Shown piece by piece: positions 5,529 through 12,796 of a DNA stretch of 12,796 bases. The position numbers were made by a program, and so were the translations under genes. The DNA is from UBA5941 sp021824385. Lineage in GTDB: Bacteria; Patescibacteriota; Microgenomatia; UBA8517. Numbering within the stretch: the stretch's first letter is position 1; each line of letters opens with the position of its first letter. Where the stretch lies: positions 1 to 12,796 of the forward strand of contig DAIEQM010000022.1 of the NCBI GenBank assembly GCA_027347685.1, in the 5' to 3' direction. The notes below the pieces were generated by a model. That model was not told where the DNA came from. It was given only the letters and a program-made list of their open reading frames with translations, and did not search any database.

Positions 5529-7250
5529 ATGAAAGATCGAAGCAGAATTTTGGCCATCGTTTTTTTAATTGGTGTTACCGGCCTCGTAGCTCGTCTGTTT
5601 TATTGGCAAATTGTAAAAGGGAGTTCACTCTCTGAACTAGCCACACTTCAGCAAACAAATAGAACAACCTTACCTGCCAAACGTGGTGGTATTTTTTCAG
5701 TGGACGGCACTCCACTTACGAGGTCCATTCCTTCATGGAGACTATTTATGTATCGTCCACAATTTGAAGGCGATGAAAGCTCCCTTCCAATCAAACTTGC
5801 TCCATTTACTGCCCCAAGTTTTCCTGATCAAACACTCGCCGTATCGAGTGAATCTGCACGCATTCAGTCGGTTTTATCAAATAAATCTCCCCAATGGCTC
5901 CCATTAAAAAACCAAATAACCCGTGAACAAAAGGCAAAAATTGAGAGTCTCCATATTCCCGGACTTGGCTTTGATGAGGCACAGACACGGATGTATCCAG
6001 AAGCTTCGATGAGCGCGCATTTACTGGGTTTTGTGGGCAAAGATGACGATGGTAATGACCTTGGGTACTTTGGACTTGAAGGGTACTATGATTTACTTCT
6101 TTCTGGAAAAAGCGGCGTGTATGAAACCCAAGCGAATGCACTTGGTTCTCCCGTCGTTTCCGATAACGACATTCAATTAAATTCATATTCAGGGGCAGAT
6201 CTCGTCACCAGTATCAATAAAGCGTTGCAACTCAGTATTGAAAAACATTTAGCAGAGGGACTTACAAAATATGAAGCCCAGGCTGGTAGTATTACCGTTA
6301 TCAATCCACGAAATGGTGAAATTTTGGCGGAAGCTTCGTTTCCGGCGTACTCGCCTGCAAATTACGCTGAAAGTTCAGACGAGTTTTTTCGGGACCCTGT
6401 TATTTCAGATTCATTTGAGCCCGGATCAATTATGAAGCCAATCGTAATGGCATCAGCTTTTGATGCAGGACTTTTGGGGCCCGACACTGAGTGTGACATT
6501 TGTGGAAGCGCGTATCATGTAGGCCCCTATGTAATACGTACTTGGAACAACCAATACTTTGCAAACATCACGATGAGAGATGTTATTAGGCATTCAGATA
6601 ACGTTGGGATGGTATACGTCGGAAGTAAACTGGGGACAGAACGTCTTTACGACTATTTAACAAAATTTGGTTTCGGAAAACCCACCAACATTGATTTACA
6701 AGGAGAGTATGGTGCTCCCATGAGGAAGCTCTCAGAGTGGGGAGAAGTAGAGCGTGATACGGCTTCATTTGGACAAGGAATAGCAGTTACTCCTATTCAA
6801 ATGCTTTCTGCGATCTCAGTCATCGCCAACAAAGGAGTGAGCATAACGCCACATGTGGTGAAAAGCATTCAACTCGGAACATGGAAAAAGGATAAGTCGT
6901 TTCCACAAGGCACACGGGTAATTAGTGAAGATGCGAGCAACAAGATGATTCAAGTGATGGTATATGCGGTAGATCAAGGGGAAGCAAAGTGGGCAGTACC
7001 AAAGGGCTATGAAAAAGTTTTTGCAGGAAAAACGGGAACTGCACAAGTTGCGGTTGATGGAAAGTATGATGATACAAAAACAAACGCAAGCTTTATTGGG
7101 TTTGGCCCCGCAAACAACCCTCAATTTGCCATGTTGGTTACATTAAAACAGCCGAAATCTTCCCCGTGGGCCGCTGAAACTGCTGCCCCACTGTGGTTTC
7201 AAACCGCCATTGATGTCATGAGATATTTGGGAATACCACCTAAGGGGTAG
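5529..7250 (+). CDS. ftsI: Penicillin-binding protein, class B transpeptidase (FtsI/PBP3 type)
   Basis: This membrane-anchored DD-transpeptidase cross-links peptidoglycan at the septum. The 573-residue protein has an N-terminal membrane helix (about 6-26), a PBP dimerisation domain that opens with PAKRGGIFSVDG (about 49-60), and a C-terminal transpeptidase domain. All three catalytic motifs are intact: S300-x-x-K303 in EPGSIMKP, S356-D-N358 in HSDNVGM, and K501-T-G503 in AGKTGTAQ. There is no PASTA domain at the C-terminus. It starts 1 nt after ftsL with no SD, so it is likely coupled. Position directly after rsmH-ftsL supports FtsI rather than the elongation PBP2. The ddl promoter begins inside its last codons. 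Confidence 0.93.
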   Translation: MKDRSRILAIVFLIGVTGLVARLFYWQIVKGSSLSELATLQQTNRTTLPAKRGGIFSVDGTPLTRSIPSWRLFMYRPQFEGDESSLPIKLAPFTAPSFPDQTLAVSSESARIQSVLSNKSPQWLPLKNQITREQKAKIESLHIPGLGFDEAQTRMYPEASMSAHLLGFVGKDDDGNDLGYFGLEGYYDLLLSGKSGVYETQANALGSPVVSDNDIQLNSYSGADLVTSINKALQLSIEKHLAEGLTKYEAQAGSITVINPRNGEILAEASFPAYSPANYAESSDEFFRDPVISDSFEPGSIMKPIVMASAFDAGLLGPDTECDICGSAYHVGPYVIRTWNNQYFANITMRDVIRHSDNVGMVYVGSKLGTERLYDYLTKFGFGKPTNIDLQGEYGAPMRKLSEWGEVERDTASFGQGIAVTPIQMLSAISVIANKGVSITPHVVKSIQLGTWKKDKSFPQGTRVISEDASNKMIQVMVYAVDQGEAKWAVPKGYEKVFAGKTGTAQVAVDGKYDDTKTNASFIGFGPANNPQFAMLVTLKQPKSSPWAAETAAPLWFQTAIDVMRYLGIPPKG

Positions 7251-7261
7251 TACAATACAAT
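7227..7261 (+). promoter_or_regulatory. ddl promoter with two overlapping -10 boxes
   Basis: TACAAT occurs twice with a shared T, at 7251-7256 and 7256-7261. A -35 candidate TTGGGA at 7227-7232 stands 18 bp before the first. The ATG at 7267 lies 10 or 5 nt past the two boxes, so the leader is zero to about four nt long and no SD is present. ddl may therefore be transcribed apart from, as well as with, ftsI. Confidence 0.5.
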
Positions 7262-7266
7262 TCATT

Positions 7267-8394
7267 ATGAAAAAAATCGCAGTTTGTTTCGGAGGCATTT
7301 CACCAGAACACGAAGTATCTATTATTACAGGCCTTCAGGTCATTGAGAACATTGATACGACGAGTTTTGCGGTCTATCCAATATATGTGTCCAAAGAAGG
7401 CGAGTTTTTCTATTTGCCACAAGTAATGAGTAGAAATGACTTTTTAACTTCATCAAAAAACCCTATTACGTTTGGGCGTGATAATAAGGGTGGGTATTTT
7501 CAGTCATCAGGACTTCTTGGAAGAAAAATATATCTTGATGCATCGTATTTAGCGTTTCATGGTGGAAACGGAGAATCTGGCCCAATTCAAGGATTATTTG
7601 ATACCTGTGGAATTCCCTATACCGGGCAAAGCGTTTTTACTTCATGTGTAAGCATGAATAAGCAAGTAACAAAAGAGCTTGTGGCGTCTCTTGGTGTTCC
7701 CACTATTCCAGGACTTAGTTTTAGCACAGCCGATATAAAAATGAATACAAAAGCGATCGTTTCAAAAGTTTCGAAAAAGCTTGGCCTTCCCGTTATTGTA
7801 AAACCCGTCCATTTGGGTTCGAGTATTGGTGTTGTTGTTTGTGAGTCTGAAGTAGCTCTCACCAAGGCACTTTTGTCTTCAGCTCATATTGACGAAGAAG
7901 TCGTGGTTGAAAAATTGATGAAAAACTTTGTTGAATACAACGTTGCGGTGCGAAGCATAAAAGGAATCCCAGAAGTAAGTGAAATTGAAAAGCCAATCAA
8001 GAAAGATGAAATTTTGTCGTTTGCCGATAAATATGAACGTGGTGGGGGTAAAAAGAGTGGTGGAATGGCCTCACTCGTTCGTGAATTGCCTGCCAAAATT
8101 TCTTCTGCATTAAAAAAACAAATTCAAGAGTATGCTCTGAATACTTATACTGCTTTGCGTGCAACAGGCATGCTTCGGTGTGACTTTATGTATGCAAACA
8201 AAAAGCTGTATTTGGTAGAAGTAAACCCGATACCAGGTTCGATGTCATTTTATTTATGGGAAGCAAGTGGAATAAGTTTCTCAGATCAAATAACAAGCTC
8301 TCTAGAAGAAGCACTCTTTGTTTCTGAAAAGTCACGATCCATGAGGCTCACCTATGACACTGATATTGTGAAATCCTTTGTTAAGGCTAAGTGA
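7267..8394 (+). CDS. ddl: D-alanine--D-alanine ligase
   Basis: Ddl joins two D-alanines using ATP, giving the dipeptide added by MurF. The 375-residue ATP-grasp protein shows the N-terminal FGGISPEHEVS (8-18), the HGGNGESGPIQG loop (98-109), the central ATP-binding VIVKPVHLGSSIGV (176-189), and the C-terminal metal and substrate region with D306 and EVNPIPGS (318-325). In the common form this last motif reads E-x-N-T-x-PG; here Pro replaces the Thr. The stretch KYERGGGKKSGGMASL (255-270) looks like a lengthened omega-loop region. D-Lac or D-Ser specificity cannot be judged by eye. It lies 16 nt after ftsI and converges with the MurF-like gene, with only 11 bp between stops. Confidence 0.93.
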   Translation: MKKIAVCFGGISPEHEVSIITGLQVIENIDTTSFAVYPIYVSKEGEFFYLPQVMSRNDFLTSSKNPITFGRDNKGGYFQSSGLLGRKIYLDASYLAFHGGNGESGPIQGLFDTCGIPYTGQSVFTSCVSMNKQVTKELVASLGVPTIPGLSFSTADIKMNTKAIVSKVSKKLGLPVIVKPVHLGSSIGVVVCESEVALTKALLSSAHIDEEVVVEKLMKNFVEYNVAVRSIKGIPEVSEIEKPIKKDEILSFADKYERGGGKKSGGMASLVRELPAKISSALKKQIQEYALNTYTALRATGMLRCDFMYANKKLYLVEVNPIPGSMSFYLWEASGISFSDQITSSLEEALFVSEKSRSMRLTYDTDIVKSFVKAK

Positions 8395-8409
8395 ATTGTT
8401 AACACTTAG
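8387..8409. repeat. 7-bp inverted repeat spanning both convergent stop codons
   Basis: CTAAGTG at 8387-8393 and CACTTAG at 8403-8409 are perfect reverse complements with a 9-nt A/T-rich centre. The left arm covers most of the ddl stop TGA and the right arm contains the TAA of the opposing MurF-like gene. No T-run follows on either strand, so it is not a typical terminator. Confidence 0.5.
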
Positions 8410-9737
8410 GAATTGTAGTAAAGATCGGTAAGTTCAGGTTGCACGAGTACCGCAAATTTTTTACTTGAAAAACTGTCTTCAATTTTCTTCCACGCTTCCG
8501 CCAGGTTTTCTGCAACAATAAACCCTTTTTGAAAAACCTCCTCTTTATATATCGAATTTAAAACTATCACCTGGTCCACATTTTTCTTGAGAAATAGTCC
8601 ATATTTTGTATTAGCCTCGCGATTTTCTTTTCCAAGTTCGGGGATTCCGGCTGTAATAACAATGGTTTTCTTCTTTTTTTGTACTCCCAACGACTGTAGC
8701 TCCTTTACTGCAGCGAGGGCTGTTGTGTAGCTAATATTATATGAGTCATCGATTGCATCATATCCATGTAAAGTAACAAGTTTTTGTCGTCGGTCTGGAT
8801 GAGTGAGATGTAAAAACGTATCTTTGATAATTTCAACGGGAATTGAAAACTCATTTGAAATGGTAAATGCCATGAGGAGATCTTTTTGCCCAGTTTTACT
8901 AACAATGTTTGTTTTGTAACGAAGTTTTGATTCGCTTGCTACGTGAATATTTTTAGGATAATTAACGTTTAGTTTCTGCAAATTTTTAATTTCATTTTCA
9001 AAAGTGAAAAATTTTGCATGAGGAGACGCACAGGTAAAAACCTCAAGTATTGCTTCTGCCATTTTCTTTTTGGAGCCAAAACGTTCAACATGTTGGTCTC
9101 CAATAGAGGTAATAACAGAGATTGTAGGAGGAGTGATCATACAACTTCTTTTAATTTCCCCCAAAAAATAGGTGTCCATTTCTACCAACAACACTTCGGT
9201 GTTTGTCTCCAAGTTTTTTAGAATCCATGCAGCAATACCTGTTGGAGTGTTAATGTTTCCTGGAACCATTTGTACTTTGTAGTTATATTTCAAAAGCTCA
9301 TACAGAAAATTTTTGGTTGTTGTCTTTCCGTATGACCCTGCAATTGCAATGACCTGCATTGGATTGTGTTTCATAACAAAAGACCGAGCTTTCAGTTGTA
9401 ATCGATATTTCATGAATTCATAAAATGAAGTGAGCAACATGTTTGACATAAGTACAAATAACGGAATAAGTAGAGGAATTAGTAAAATGAAAAGAGAAAA
9501 TCTTATTAAGTACAGCGTTACTCCAGTTAAAATAATAAGCCCAACTGACAGCATGCTCGTCGTCTGAATTCGTGAAGTAAATTTTAAACTGTCTCTTTTT
9601 TGAATATTTCTTCTCAACCAGAAGCGGACCATTGTTTTAGAGAATCGAGCGTTATCATATTCCTCGAGCTGAAGAATATATAAAAAATCCAAAAGTGGAA
9701 AAATAATGTTAAAGAGATTCAATAAATTTTTTGACAT
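8406..9737 (-). CDS. MurF-like Mur ligase with membrane-embedded N-terminus
   Basis: Probably performs the MurF step, adding D-Ala-D-Ala to the UDP-MurNAc-tripeptide. The 443-residue protein has the Mur ligase ATP loop GSYGKTTTK (134-142), NTPTGIAAWIL (163-173), VEMDTYFLGEI (186-196) and ITSIGDQHVERFGS (209-222), the IDDSYN signature (329-334) and a C-terminal TAGIPELGKEN segment. The usual soluble MurF N-domain is absent. Residues 1-120 instead hold a hydrophobic N-terminal stretch, an LQLEEYDNARF motif (23-33) and about two membrane helices (roughly 62-100), so the catalytic part may be held at the membrane. Start ATG 9737 was chosen over TTG 9743; the gene overlaps the upstream hydrolase by 29 bp with no SD. 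Oriented against the neighbouring mur genes. Mur ligase membership is sure; MurF specificity is likely from the PELG and DDSYN features. Confidence 0.82.
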   Translation of the reverse strand: MSKNLLNLFNIIFPLLDFLYILQLEEYDNARFSKTMVRFWLRRNIQKRDSLKFTSRIQTTSMLSVGLIILTGVTLYLIRFSLFILLIPLLIPLFVLMSNMLLTSFYEFMKYRLQLKARSFVMKHNPMQVIAIAGSYGKTTTKNFLYELLKYNYKVQMVPGNINTPTGIAAWILKNLETNTEVLLVEMDTYFLGEIKRSCMITPPTISVITSIGDQHVERFGSKKKMAEAILEVFTCASPHAKFFTFENEIKNLQKLNVNYPKNIHVASESKLRYKTNIVSKTGQKDLLMAFTISNEFSIPVEIIKDTFLHLTHPDRRQKLVTLHGYDAIDDSYNISYTTALAAVKELQSLGVQKKKKTIVITAGIPELGKENREANTKYGLFLKKNVDQVIVLNSIYKEEVFQKGFIVAENLAEAWKKIEDSFSSKKFAVLVQPELTDLYYNS

Positions 9738-10392
9738 AACCAAAGAAAATGTAAGGATGTGTAAGAAAGCTTGTATGTGTAGCTCCCTTTATAATAATGA
9801 GTTTTGAGTGAGGAATGAGTGTATGTGTTTCTTGTGCAATCCTGAGAGGTACATCAGTATCATATTCTCCCCAAATGAGCAGAGTTGGAACAGCAATTTT
9901 TGGGAGCGACTTCGTTTGATCAAACAAGACAACTTTTCGAAAAATAGCCCCGAGTCCACGACTTTCAGCGTCTTTTAATTCTTTTGAAAAGATAAAAGAC
10001 TTTGCCTTTGTTGGAATAATGTCTTTTAAAGTACTAAAAAGTTTTCTTTTCATAGTAACTTTTAACGTTGGTCGATAAAGAACGGGGGCACCCGAAAGAA
10101 CAAGACCTTCTAAATAGTCAGGGTTTTGCGAAGCAATATGTGCCGCTATTCGCCCACCAAAAGAATGGCCTATCAAAATAACGTCTTTCAGTTTGAGTCT
10201 TTTGATTTGAGCCTGTACCCAATCGGCATAATGGGGAATATCCCACTTGTTGTCCACAAGTTTTTGATTTCCAAACCCTGGTAGATCAAATGCGTAAACG
10301 GTTTTAACCTGAGGGAGCGATTCAAGCTGCTTCTTGAGCTCATTAAAACTATCTTTTTCGTGGCCCCATCCATGAAGCGCAACAATGTTCAT
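9709..10392 (-). CDS. Alpha/beta hydrolase
   Basis: A 227-residue single-domain alpha/beta hydrolase of unknown substrate. The oxyanion region is HGWG (7-10), the nucleophile elbow GHSFGG (75-80) gives Ser77, the acid is D178 or D180 in GEYDTDVP, and the base is His206 in GATHTSF. The FDLPGFG segment (35-41) is typical of the family, and a short cap lies at about 105-160. A GTG at 10410 is in frame, but the -10 box TATAAT lies between it and ATG 10392, which is 7 nt past the box, so ATG 10392 is the likely start. It is the first gene of a two-gene minus-strand unit with the MurF-like ligase and is divergent from murE. A link to the cell wall is only positional; BioH-like esterase or lipid hydrolase roles are equally open. 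Confidence 0.9.
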   Translation of the reverse strand: MNIVALHGWGHEKDSFNELKKQLESLPQVKTVYAFDLPGFGNQKLVDNKWDIPHYADWVQAQIKRLKLKDVILIGHSFGGRIAAHIASQNPDYLEGLVLSGAPVLYRPTLKVTMKRKLFSTLKDIIPTKAKSFIFSKELKDAESRGLGAIFRKVVLFDQTKSLPKIAVPTLLIWGEYDTDVPLRIAQETHTLIPHSKLIIIKGATHTSFLTHPYIFFGYVKKFIESL

Positions 10393-10399
10393 TACTGAT

Positions 10400-10429
10400 A
10401 TTATACGCACATTTGCCTCGAAGTGTTAG
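10400..10429 (-). promoter_or_regulatory. Promoter of hydrolase-MurF-like operon, near-leaderless
   Basis: On the minus strand a perfect TATAAT -10 (plus-strand 10400-10405) lies 7 nt before the ATG at 10392, with a -35 candidate CTAACA (10424-10429, 4 of 6) after 18 bp. The -35 overlaps the -10 box of the opposing murE promoter. Confidence 0.6.
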
Positions 10430-10432
10430 AAT
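10424..10432 (+). promoter_or_regulatory. murE promoter, extended -10
   Basis: TGTTAGAAT is an extended -10 (TG-n-TAGAAT). No good -35 is seen at the right distance, which extended -10 promoters tolerate. The ATG at 10444 is 11 nt past the box, leaving only about 4 to 5 nt of leader and no SD. Confidence 0.5.
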
Positions 10433-10443
10433 TAAAGCTTACA

Positions 10444-11961
10444 ATGACAAGAGCAGTTTCGCTTCAAACACTTATCGAAAATATTGAAGATTTAGATATA
10501 GTTGGAGATACAAATGTTTTTGTAAACAGTGTTACAGCCAATTCACGAAAAATTACTCAAGGCTCAGCATTTATTGCAGTCAAGGGATTTACGGTTGATG
10601 CACATGAATTTATTGGTAGTGCCATTAGTGCTGGAGCAAGCGTTATATTTGGGGAGCGCCCTTTTGCTGATCTTCCAATCAAGATTCCCTCAAACGTTAC
10701 CTATGTACAGCTGCAGAATGCACGTAAAAGCATTGGTATTATTTGCGCGAATTTTTACGACAGACCTTCCCAAAACATGACCGTTATTGGAGTTACGGGA
10801 ACAGATGGTAAAACGACAACGTGTCACATTCTATATACCATTCTTCAGGCACATTCAATTGCTTGTGGAATGATTTCTACCCTTGGCGCGTATATCGGCG
10901 ACGAAAAAATGGATACTGGACTCCATGTAACGAGTCCCGACCCAGAAGATGTTCAGCACGCTTTGTTTCTGATGAGTCAGAAAGGGGTAACTCATGTGGT
11001 GCTTGAAGTGACCTCACATGGCCTGGATCAAGATCGGTTTTCGGGTGTTACGTTTACGATATCTGTGTTAACCAATATTACCCACGAGCATCTTGACTAT
11101 CATAAAACGTTCGAAAATTATCGCAATGCAAAATTAAAATTGTTTTTATTATCAAAAACGGCAGTCTTAAATGCTGATGATCCTTCTTTTGAATATATAA
11201 AAAATTCCTTACCGACACAAAAAGTAGTGTCATACGGTATTAAAAATTCTGCCGATTGGAAGGCCGTGAGTATCGAAACTAAAAAGAAGATTTCTTTTGT
11301 TGTTCATTCAGAAGATGTTCATGAAACTATTCTCACCCGTCTGATCGGCGAATTTAATGTATACAATTGTCTTGCGGGAGTTGCGGTATCAGTTGAACTC
11401 GGCTTGCCACTTCAGATCACGCGAAGCGCAATTCAGTCGTTTCTTCCTCCAAAAGGAAGACTGGAAGCGATAAAGAATTCTAAGGGCTTAAAAATTTTTG
11501 TAGATTTTGCACACACTCCAAACGGACTTGAAAAATTACTCAAAACCTTAAATGCGGAGTTACAGGTGGAACAAAAACTCATTGCTGTTTTTGGATCGGC
11601 TGGGGAGCGAGACAAAACCAAGCGATTTCTTATGGGAGCGGTCGCTGGTAAAATTGCGTCACTTTCAGTAGTGACAGCAGAAGATCCACGAACTGAAACA
11701 GTCACTGACATAAGTGGCGAAATTATAAAAGGGATTGAATCTGTTGATGGAAAATATATTCAAATTGACGATCGAGGAAAAGCCATAGCGGAAGCAATCA
11801 ATACCTTTGCCAAAAGTGGCGACATTGTTGTTATTTGTGGCAAGGGACATGAAACCTCAATGGCGTTTGGGAAAAAGGAATTTGCCTGGTCTGATCAGAA
11901 GGCTGTTCTATACGCATTACAAAACAAGGTGTTATCATTGGAAGAATTACACCAAGCATGA
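10444..11961 (+). CDS. murE: UDP-N-acetylmuramoyl-L-alanyl-D-glutamate--diamino acid ligase (MurE)
   Basis: MurE adds the third residue of the peptidoglycan stem peptide to UDP-MurNAc-L-Ala-D-Glu using ATP. The 505-residue protein has the N-terminal UMP-binding domain (NSVTANSRKI, 28-37), the ATP loop VTGTDGKTTT (117-126), TSPDPEDV (163-170), EVTSHGLDQDR (188-198), HEHLDYH (214-220), the probable carbamylated lysine K230, the DFAHTPNGL turn (354-362), FGSAGERDKTKR (383-394) and GKGHE near the end. The substrate motif reads EDPR (413-416). The Arg of the diaminopimelate-type DNPR motif is kept, which favours meso-DAP over lysine, but the first two positions differ. ATG 10444 is preferred to GTG 10423, which lies upstream of the -10 box. 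It overlaps murA by 4 nt (ATGA). Confidence 0.94.
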   Translation: MTRAVSLQTLIENIEDLDIVGDTNVFVNSVTANSRKITQGSAFIAVKGFTVDAHEFIGSAISAGASVIFGERPFADLPIKIPSNVTYVQLQNARKSIGIICANFYDRPSQNMTVIGVTGTDGKTTTCHILYTILQAHSIACGMISTLGAYIGDEKMDTGLHVTSPDPEDVQHALFLMSQKGVTHVVLEVTSHGLDQDRFSGVTFTISVLTNITHEHLDYHKTFENYRNAKLKLFLLSKTAVLNADDPSFEYIKNSLPTQKVVSYGIKNSADWKAVSIETKKKISFVVHSEDVHETILTRLIGEFNVYNCLAGVAVSVELGLPLQITRSAIQSFLPPKGRLEAIKNSKGLKIFVDFAHTPNGLEKLLKTLNAELQVEQKLIAVFGSAGERDKTKRFLMGAVAGKIASLSVVTAEDPRTETVTDISGEIIKGIESVDGKYIQIDDRGKAIAEAINTFAKSGDIVVICGKGHETSMAFGKKEFAWSDQKAVLYALQNKVLSLEELHQA

Positions 11962-12796
11962 ATATTCACATTACAGGAGGGCAACAACTTTCAGGAGAAA
12001 TTACTCCATCGGGAAGCAAAAACTCTGCGGTTTGTTTAATTCCCGCTTCTCTCCTATTTGATCGCCCCATTACCCTCGAGAATGTCCCTGAAATTACTGA
12101 CGTAGGTCGCCTTATAAAAATTCTTCAAAAATTGGGAAGTAAAATTGACTGGAATTTGGAAACAAAACGAATGACAATCGACAACTCTGAGGTTCGGTTT
12201 GAAGATCTCGATCACACTGACTTGGGAAATATGAAAGGAACGTCACTTTTGTGGGGGCCAATGCTTGCCCGATTCAAAAAAGTTGAATTTAAAGATTTGC
12301 CGGGTGGCTGTACGCTTGGCGTTCGTCCCCTAGACGCGCATTTTGATGCCTTTTCAAAGATGGGAGTGACGGTGCATGAAAACACCAGTAATGCCTCGAT
12401 GAGTGCAGAACGTGTTCAATCTACCACACTGTGGCTCACTGAAATGAGTCCAACTGCAACTGAAAACGTAATTATGCTTGCGACTTGTGTCAAAGGCACA
12501 ACCAAAATTATCGGTGCTGCGTCGGAGCCTCAGGTACAAGATTTATGTGAATTTTTAACTAAAGCTGGAGTTACTATTCGAGGCGCTGGAACCAGCGTTT
12601 TGGAAATAGATGGAGTAGAGAGCCTAAATCCGATAACTCATCGAATTTGGCCAGACCATTATGAAATTGCTACATTTCTCGCGCTCTCTGCCGTTACTGG
12701 AAAAAATATTGTTGTGAGAGACCCGCTTCCGGATCTTTTTGGATTTATTGATCATGTCTTTTCGCTGTTTGGTTTGAATGTATTGTATGAAAATAA
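11958..12796 (+). CDS. murA: UDP-N-acetylglucosamine 1-carboxyvinyltransferase (MurA), 3' partial
   Basis: MurA transfers enolpyruvate from PEP to UDP-GlcNAc, the first committed peptidoglycan step. The frame runs open to the right edge; 279 residues are visible, about two thirds of the usual length. It begins MNIHITGGQQLSGEI, with the substrate-binding SGSKNSA (K21, N22), the PEP-loop GGCTLGVRPLDAH with Cys118 in place of the E. coli Cys115, the TATENVIM segment, the EPQVQDL segment, and WPDHYEIATFL near 12648-12680, where E. coli-type enzymes have PDRIETGTFL. Because the catalytic Cys is present, the fosfomycin target residue is kept. The ATG overlaps the murE stop (ATGA), with no SD, so translation is likely coupled. 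The general-base Asp region is beyond the window. Confidence 0.93.
   Translation, partial: MNIHITGGQQLSGEITPSGSKNSAVCLIPASLLFDRPITLENVPEITDVGRLIKILQKLGSKIDWNLETKRMTIDNSEVRFEDLDHTDLGNMKGTSLLWGPMLARFKKVEFKDLPGGCTLGVRPLDAHFDAFSKMGVTVHENTSNASMSAERVQSTTLWLTEMSPTATENVIMLATCVKGTTKIIGAASEPQVQDLCEFLTKAGVTIRGAGTSVLEIDGVESLNPITHRIWPDHYEIATFLALSAVTGKNIVVRDPLPDLFGFIDHVFSLFGLNVLYEN

Noticed and set aside
6310..6330. An extra TGGTGA inside ftsI (within ATGGTGAAATT) as another MraZ site
   Set aside because: It is a single copy with no phased partner; MraZ sites need repeats, so chance is the better explanation.
1648..12796. Possible TGA-as-glycine code (Gracilibacteria/SR1)
   Set aside because: glyQS, rsmH, ddl and murE all end at TGA exactly at the expected family C-termini, and no internal TGA is needed.
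1..12796. CRISPR array, tRNA, rRNA, insertion sequence or integrase
   Set aside because: No regular repeat-spacer pattern, cloverleaf, transposase or terminal inverted repeats were found by reading.

Overview
The window looks like a chromosomal segment of a Patescibacteria (Candidate Phyla Radiation) bacterium, perhaps Parcubacteria-like. The reasons are indirect: low G+C, short intergenic gaps, compact versions of cell-wall and division genes, a membrane-anchored MurF-like ligase, and several genes whose start codon sits almost on top of the promoter -10 box. TGA acts as a stop (glyQS, rsmH, ddl, murE), so the glycine-TGA code of Gracilibacteria/SR1 does not apply. No rRNA, tRNA, insertion sequence, phage gene or CRISPR array is visible.

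Layout. 1-1027 (+): the end of a DUF2130 protein, cut by the left edge. 1079-1578 (-): a compact two-gene unit of unknown function with its own promoter, strong Shine-Dalgarno sites and a clean intrinsic terminator. 1663-3048 (+): single-chain glycyl-tRNA synthetase. 3094-3849 (+): a membrane-anchored extracytoplasmic protein with an apparent internal duplication. 3977-7250 (+): the front of a division and cell-wall (dcw) cluster, mraZ-rsmH-ftsL-like-ftsI, tightly overlapped and led by a promoter carrying three 10-bp-phased TGGTGA repeats. 7267-8394 (+): ddl, with its own promoter. 8406-10392 (-): an alpha/beta hydrolase followed by a MurF-like ligase, convergent with ddl. 10444-12796 (+): murE and murA (murA cut by the right edge), divergent from the hydrolase.

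How the genes work together. MurA starts UDP-MurNAc synthesis, MurE adds the third peptide residue, Ddl makes D-Ala-D-Ala, and the MurF-like ligase would add that dipeptide. FtsI cross-links the septal wall, probably with the FtsL-like protein. RsmH methylates 16S rRNA and MraZ probably autoregulates the mraZ transcript. murB, murC, murD, mraY, murG and ftsW are not in the window and may lie downstream of murA.

I found no convincing new multi-gene defence or mobile system. The observations most worth following are the phased MraZ operator, the near-leaderless architecture of five transcription units, the SD-rich two-gene cassette, the MurF-like enzyme with a membrane N-terminus, and the duplicated surface protein.
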